Shown: positions 58,201 through 64,000 of the stretch, piece by piece | How the letters are laid out: each line of letters opens with the position of its first letter | Numbering within the stretch: the stretch's first letter is position 1 | Assembly (NCBI GenBank): GCA_944989445.1 | Contig: CALYLW010000052.1 | Span: 1,283,753 to 1,347,752, forward strand | Direction: 5' to 3' | DNA: 64,000 nucleotides | From: Ampullaceana balthica | Lineage: Eukaryota; Mollusca; Gastropoda; Lymnaeidae | The notes under the pieces: generated by a model | Seen by the model: only the letters and a program-made list of their open reading frames with translations | The model's database searches: none | What the model was told of the DNA's origin: nothing | Position numbers and translations under genes: made by a program

Positions 58201-61200
58201 ATTAAAGATTTCTAATTTAGAAGGCAAAAGAGAAATCTATAAGTGAGAGAATGAGTGAACCGCATATGTTAAACCTCATAAGCGCCCGCCCCACGTTTGA
58301 TTCATATTAAATCGAAGTACTTGAACTAATAAGTTTTAACTTATTTTCTTCTTTTTAGTCCGCTTATAAAAACGTGGATTTTAAAAATATTTTTTTTACT
58401 TCTATTTATTGGTTTATGAGCAAGACAAAGGAGACAGCATATTTTTTCCTGTATACCTGTATTGATGAGTCTATTTTTAAAAGGCAGTGAGGAAAATGGT
58501 AAATAACAAAAGTAAGCATAAAGATGTGTGAAAGAGTAGGGTGCACATTTTGTTGTCATTTGCAACTAGAGCCTGTTTGAGTTTTGACATTTTAAGTTGC
58601 CATCAGAGCATGTTTGGCTCAGTTTTGGTTTTGGGCTAAATTTTTTAAATTAAAAAAAAATTGTTGTTCATTTTCTTTTGGTTTCTCATAAAATTCAGAC
58701 CATTAATCTATCTAACACCACACAAATCAAATGCATTACTGCTTGACATCTTGCTGTCATCGTATGATAAATTAAAAAAAATTTGATTGCATAATGATGA
58801 ATTTGATCTATATCACCTAAAATAAATTTATAATAAGACAATGCCTTAGGAATGATAGAGGTTGGGGGTGAGAGCTGTCTGCCATAGGTGGCACTTCAGG
58901 GTGTCAAATTTGCTAAAAAGCTGCCTGAGTACATGTTGGCTCAACAAGCAGTTACGTATTAGTAAGGGTATTTGGTAATATCAATTCTTGAAAGCCATCT
59001 CATTCTATGGTGCTGTACTGTCTGGTATCTTGTGCAATAAATGAATTAATACTGCAGTCAACAATTGTGCAATACTTGATAACAAGAAGTTAAAGAATCT
59101 GGATGGGCAACATATGGCTGATTAACAATAATATTCAAATTTGCCGCCTTTTGCCACAGAATTCCATCGAACATGTTGCATTTCCTTGCTGTTAAGACTG
59201 CTCTTAATAAAGGAACGGTTAACGGTTAAAAAGCAACTGGTTCACTGGCGGTTAGTGAGGTATCTTTCCCCCTCTAGCCTTGTAGCAAGTCAACTACTTT
59301 AGCCAGTGTCACCCGTTAATCTATATTAAAATTACTACGACATTTTTATTTAATTTATTGACTTTCAAATACTGCCAAGTTTTTCTACTGAAGTCTTATT
59401 AATGCTCAACATGTTTAAGCAACATTACTACAAACAAAAATAAATAGCTTGTATTGTGCCGATACATCATTGTCCTCTTTTAGTCCATAATTTGATTGCA
59501 TTTCACTTAGTTACTATCCAACGGCTAGGCACAATTTATTAGCCTGACCAACATCTACCGGTTGGATTCCAGTGTGGTTACCTGAAGGAAGTAAACTAAT
59601 CCAAACAAGTGCCAGTTGAACTGTTCTTTCATCTGTTGCTCAACTGGCTTGATTGTCCTGTGTCAGTTTTAATAATGGTCACGTTATTAAGGGTACCCAT
59701 TCACAGTTGTACTACCCGGGTATTATTACTGCATCAGGTACCTGTTGAAGCTGTAGTAGCACTTTTTTTGTCTATATAAGGTTGGGTGGCATTTTTGGCC
59801 ATCTCAAAAGATAAGGATTAAAATGCTTAATTTTATCTTACCAGTACCATCAACAAGATGATTAAATAGAACTGGTAAAATAAAAAGTGTCTGAATTCAA
59901 TAAATTGTATTAAGTAAGTCTAAATCTGGTAAGCTTAAAGAGAAATTCTGGGGGCAGACTAAGTTAAAAAAAAGGGGGGAATGTGGAACATTTTGTTTAC
60001 TGTAGGAGATATTTTTAATGAAGTGTTCCACTAATATAAGGATTTAAAAGTCATTAGCTAGTACGCTAGCTTTGCAACTTTTCAACCAAAAATAAATTGC
60101 AGAAAAATTAATATTTATTTCAAGATATTAATTATTGATTTATTATTTTTTGAAAGGCCTTTTATTTCATATACCTCCCAACCGCTGAACAGATCCAAGT
60201 GACTTACTTATTTGTATTTTTATAAGCTTTGACAATTGGTTATAGCTCAAACCCTAAAGACATGTGCAAAGTTCAATTATCTAAAATAAGATGGAAATAG
60301 ATCTACAGTGGGACCCGCTTAAGTCGACGGCCTCGGGGTATGAAAAATGGCACCGAGATAACCGATCATCGAGTTAAACGAAAACCAATATGGCGGCAAA
60401 ATATTAACATGCGCTTGAAATTTCTTTATAATTATATACATGATTAATCGGAATCGTATCGGAATATCGGTACCCTAATATTTCTTCACTCTTTCCTAAG
60501 GTTAAGACTGATCGTTTTTAAGGACCTTTTAAATATAACCCAGGGTTCCCACTCAGTCGTGAATTCTTAAAATAATTTTCCCGGTCTTGAAAGTCGGGAA
60601 AAGTTATGACTAGTCAGGAATTTTTATATATACAATGTATATATATTTTTTTGCCGAAGTAAATGACTTTGATTACGTCTCTGTGGTCATGTTTCGATTC
60701 CATTTAATTTATAACAAATTACCAGTTTATAATTGTCTGGGCATGCGTTAAAGGTCAAATTTTTCGCCTCGCCTCATCCCATGGCGCGTGTGGCGTGGCA
60801 TGCGTTTGCAATGCCTGTTGAATCGGCGAATTAAAAAAAAATAAACATATCAATATGGTAATTTTAAGTAATGCTTTTGACGTGCAGGATATCTGTCACT
60901 ATGAGACCGCTGTCGAATTCCTCCGTCAATCAAATGATACGTGTAACTTGTAATATAAATAGTAACAAATGCGGCCTTGACCATAACAGAATTACAACAG
61001 TGATGACGTGTATATTATATATATACTAGAATATTAAGAAAATGATTTGATTTCACCGTCACGCGCGAGTTAGTCACAGTCACGTATCTTACTGGTAACA
61101 AAGCAACAACAAACTTTTAAAAGAATAATAATAATTTTTTATTTAATTATATAAAAACCACCGTCGATTCTCGATACAAACCTTTATTTTATTTTCTAAA

Positions 61201-62814
61201 GATATTCGTTTATCTTAAATAAAATGATTAATGCATCAGAAAATGAATTAAGTTAAATAATACTATAACATACACTGCGAAATAATGACGGATTAAAGAC
61301 CACTACACGATTTTCGAGTACCTCTGGTGAATACATACTCAAAACTAATTCACGGAATCAAATTGAAAGTTAAAACATCCGGTAATTTTTATTTAAATCT
61401 CGTAGAATTACACAATAGTCGGAAGTCTCGAAGAAAGCGAGATGTCAACACTGTTTTGAACAAAAAATGCTAAAGTGCATTGCTAGGCGAACCGACGACG
61501 TTAATTTGCAAATTTGGCACTCTTTTGTGCTCGAAATATTTGGGCTCAGCGACTTGAAAAATCGAATTAACCGATGAAAAAATGCAAAGGCAAAGAGAGA
61601 ATTTGGCGGTTCCAAAAAAAAATGTCGACTTATTTGAGCTGACGAGTTAACCGGAATTAAATTAATTAAATTGAATTAATTGTAATTAATTTTATTTAAA
61701 TTTTTAAAAAAAAAGAATCTTTTTGTGAAAGTTATTTCTTATCTAAAAGGAAAGTCACGTTCCTCGAGGATTGTGTTGGTAATAAAGTTGAAGAATTCTG
61801 TGCTAACCCAGCTCCAGGGAGTGTAATCTTACTGGAAAACTTGAGATTTCATTTAGAGGAAGAAGGAAAAGGTTTGGATGCTGCAGGTAACAAGGTCAGT
61901 CAACATGTATTATCTGATAGGCCAGAGGAATTATGATTTACTTTATGTCTATTTCTAATACTAATCAAACAAACAAGATATTTTTATATTAACTAAATAT
62001 TTTTTATTGATATCAATTTTTTAAATTTGAAAATATCGTATTAATTTTGGAGATTTAAATGTAAATTTCAGGCTAAAGCTGATGATGCCTCAATAGCAGC
62101 TTTCCGTGCATCGTTGACAAAGTTGGGTGATGTCTATGTCAATGATGCTTTTGGAACAGCTCACAGGGCTCATAGGTATCGTTACATTTCAAGAGTTAAT
62201 GCCTGTGTGCATTCTAATGATATTACTAACCCAATATCTTTTTTAAAATGCTTTGATGACTAATAAATATTAGTCTATTATTTTTGATCCCATAAAAATC
62301 AACAAGATTGATTGTTTTCCTAAAATATTTAACTCTTTTAAATTTTTTTAATGTTCGCATGCTTTATCACTCATGTATTTACACTTTTAAAAAAATTTCT
62401 CTGACCTACTTACACAGCTCCATGGTAGGTGTGACATTGCCTATTAGAGCCTGTGGATTTTTAATGAAACGAGAGTTGGAGTACTTTGCTAAGGCCCTGG
62501 ACAATCCCAGTAGGCCTTTCCTAGCCATCCTAGGGGGGTAAGAGCAAACAAGTAGCTTAGTTCACACTATCTCTACTAACTTCAATGACTTATATAAATT
62601 GCAGCTTCTACTTTTGATAAAATATTTTTTTCTAGCAAATATTTAATAACACGCTGAATGTTGTATAGACACTTATTATTTTTAAATATTTATTTTCAGA
62701 GCAAAAGTAGCTGACAAAATCCAACTGATTGAGAATTTGTTGGAAAAAGTTGATGAGATGATTATCGGCGGTGGTATGGCATTCACCTTCCTCAAAGTGA
62801 CCAACAATATGGAT
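55227..62814 (+). CDS. PGK: Phosphoglycerate kinase, 5' seven exons; 3' part beyond window
   Basis: Exons: 55212-55282 (ATG 55227), 57230-57280, 57441-57593, 61750-61894, 62072-62175, 62418-62537 and 62700-62814, all GT-AG. They encode 248 residues, the N-terminal domain and the start of the C-terminal domain of a protein of about 415. Motifs in order: [18 protein letters not shown] (3-phosphoglycerate site), [66 protein letters not shown] (Lys of the nucleotide site) and [19 protein letters not shown]. The enzyme makes ATP from 1,3-bisphosphoglycerate and ADP in cytosolic glycolysis. No internal stop or frameshift, so this is a live gene and not a retrocopy. Intron 3 (4.2 kb) holds a foldback and a Tigger-like element. 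The last exon runs directly into a 63-bp array made from its own end. Confidence 0.95.
55578..55812. mobile_element. Possible short TIR element in PGK intron 1
   Basis: AAAGCAAAGAGAACAGTGCG on the left is matched inverted by GTTCTCTTTGCTTTA on the right, about 235 bp apart. No clear target duplication. Confidence 0.45.
56716..56893. mobile_element. hAT-type MITE, CAATGTTCCC family, copy 2 (decayed)
   Basis: Left end CAATGTTCCCTCTAAGTTTC; the interior GCGCGGCTACGCAGCCGTGC and GCAGCTTAAAGG are family-like. The right tip is lost. In PGK intron 1. Confidence 0.5.
57960..58410. repeat. Foldback element in PGK intron 3
   Basis: Arms at about 58060-58195 and 58265-58405 are inverted copies. Paired landmarks: CACGTTTTTATAAGCGGGCT with GTCCGCTTATAAAAACGTGG; AAGTTAAAACTTATTAGTTC with GAACTAATAAGTTTTAACTT; AACGTGGGGCGGGTG with CGCCCGCCCCACGTTT. 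A partial third copy (GGTTTTTATAAGTTGACTAA) precedes the left arm at 57960-58055. The centre is about 70 bp. No coding. Confidence 0.8.
58411..60305. other. PGK intron 3, gene-free part
   Basis: No exon-like frames flanked by splice sites and no element ends I can define. Confidence 0.4.
60306..61656. mobile_element. pogo/Tigger-like element, second copy, in PGK intron 3
   Basis: The left end CAGTGGGACCCGCTTAAGTC after a TA matches the right end of the copy at 21310-23211 read inward, continuing through GTATGAAAAATGGCACCGAG and AAACGAAAACCAATATGGCG. The right side has GAGAGAATTTGGCGGTTCC and GACGAGTTAACCGG, but the terminal CAGTCG is gone. Opposite orientation to the first copy; no transposase. 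Confidence 0.75.
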
Positions 62815-64000
62815 GTAAGTATGATTATTGGGGGTGGTATGGCATTCACCTTCCTCAGAGGGATCCACAATATGGATGTAAGTATGATTATTGGGGGTAG
62901 TATGGCATTCACCTTCCTCAAAGTGATCCACAATATGGATGTAAGTATGATTATTGGTGGTGGTATGGCATTCACCTTCCTAAGAGGAATCCACAATATG
63001 GATGTAAGTATGATTATTGGTGGTGGTATGGCATTCACCTTCCTAAGAGGAATCCACAATATGGATGTAAGTATGATTATTGGTGGTGGTATGGCATTCA
63101 CCTTCCTCAAAGTGATCCACAATATGGATATAAGTATGATTATTGGTGGTGGTATGGCATTCACCTTCCTCAGAGGGATCCACAATATGGATGTAAGTAT
63201 GATTATTGGGGGTAGTATGGCATTCACCTTCCTCAAAGTGATCCACAATATGGATGTAATATGATTATTGGTGGTGGTATGGCATTCACCTTCCTCAGAG
63301 GGATCCACAATATGGATGTAAGTATGATTATTGGGGGTAGTATGGCATTCACCTTCCTCAAAGTGATCCACAATATGGATGTAAGTATGATTATTGGTGG
63401 TGGTATGGCATTCACCTTCCTAAGAGGAATCCACAATATGGATGTAAGTATGATTATTGGTGGTGGTATGGCATTCACCTTCCTAAGAGGAATCCACAAT
63501 ATGGATGTAAGTATGATTATTGGTGGTGGTATGGCATTCACCTTCCTCAAAGTGATCCACAATATGGATGTAAGTATGATTATTGGTGGTGGTATGGCAT
63601 TCACCTTCCTCAGAGGGATCCACAATATGGATGTAAGTATGATTATTGGTGGTGGTATGGCATTCACCTTCCTAAGAGGAATCCACAATATGGATGTAAG
63701 TATGATTATTGGTGGTGGTATGGCATTCACCTTCCTAAGAGGAATCCACAATATGGATGTAAGTATGATTATTGGTGGTGGTATGGCATTCACCTTCCTC
63801 AGAGCGATCCACAATATGGATGTAAGTATGATTATTGGGGGTAGTATGGCATTCACCTTCCTCAAAGTGATCCACAATATGGATGTAAGTCTGATTATTG
63901 GTGGTGGTATGGCATTCACCTTCCTCAGAGGGATCCACAATATGGATGTAAGTCTGATTATTGGGGGTGGTATGGCATTCACCTTCCTCAAAGTGATCCA
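62758..64000 (+). repeat. 63-bp minisatellite derived from a PGK exon/intron junction
   Basis: The unit runs GTAAGTATGATTATTGGGGG, TGGTATGGCATTCACCTTCC and TCAGAGGGATCCACAATATG with GAT. It is the last 19 codons of the PGK exon ([19 protein letters not shown]) plus its 5' splice site GTAAGT. Donor positions recur at 62815, 62878, 62941 and so on to 63948: 18 whole steps in the window, continuing off the edge. Exceptions: the site at 63130 reads ATAAGT, and the unit at 63256 lost one base (GTAATATG), breaking the frame there to a TGA. Unit types: GGT/GGG/AGT in the glycine run and CTCAAAGTG, CTCAGAGGG or CTAAGAGGA. Open frames on either strand are consequences of the 63-bp period. Confidence 0.95.

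Noticed and set aside
55227..62814. PGK as a retrocopy or pseudogene
   Set aside because: Seven exons with correct phases and GT-AG introns, no stops or frameshifts.
62682..63991. Minus-strand proline/isoleucine-rich and [10 protein letters not shown] repeat frames
   Set aside because: These are the antisense of the 63-bp PGK-derived array; the period keeps all frames open.

Overview
This is animal nuclear DNA. It is AT-rich, its genes are split by GT-AG introns, and most of it is transposable-element remnants and satellites. The conserved proteins and the repeat style fit a mollusc, probably a gastropod; that placement is inference. No prokaryotic genes, CRISPR arrays or true tRNA/rRNA genes were seen.

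Four genes can be supported. (1) At the left edge (1-478, minus) lies an exon of an unrecognised protein with a basic patch, continuing off the window. (2) At 20780-26500 (minus) is a cyclin I gene (CCNI), complete in coding sequence: six coding exons, 331 codons. (3) At 28633-40368 (plus) is a cyclin G gene (CCNG), complete except for its first coding exon. These two cyclins are head to head, in the same orientation as human CCNI and CCNG2 (recalled from memory), and share a 25-codon cyclin-box exon with phase-0 boundaries. (4) From 55227 (perhaps 52600) to beyond the right edge is phosphoglycerate kinase (PGK, plus), with seven coding exons in view. The seventh runs into a tandem array of a 63-bp unit copied from the end of that exon together with its 5' splice site.

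The rest is repeats. 0.9-2.9 kb: a G/T-strand 28-bp minisatellite. 4.4-17.3 kb: tRNA-derived SINEs, jockey/CR1-like LINE fragments, TIR elements and a 33-bp minisatellite split by a SINE. 21.3-23.2 kb: a pogo/Tigger-like element inside a CCNI intron. 29.4-34.0 kb: several hAT-type elements in CCNG introns. 43.3-51.9 kb: a block of hAT insertions, many with 8-bp target duplications readable by eye. There a 4.9-kb ZMYM1-like hAT sits in a LINE remnant and carries a 2.5-kb ZBED5/SCAND3-like hAT, which itself holds two MITEs and another LINE end. 52.7-62 kb: PGK introns with a CT/CA microsatellite, a long foldback and a second Tigger-like copy.

The strongest observations are the splice-donor minisatellite in PGK, the conserved divergent cyclin I/G pair, the nested hAT stack with reused target sites, and the shared 3' tail of a LINE and a SINE. 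Family names come from protein motifs and recall, without database searches.
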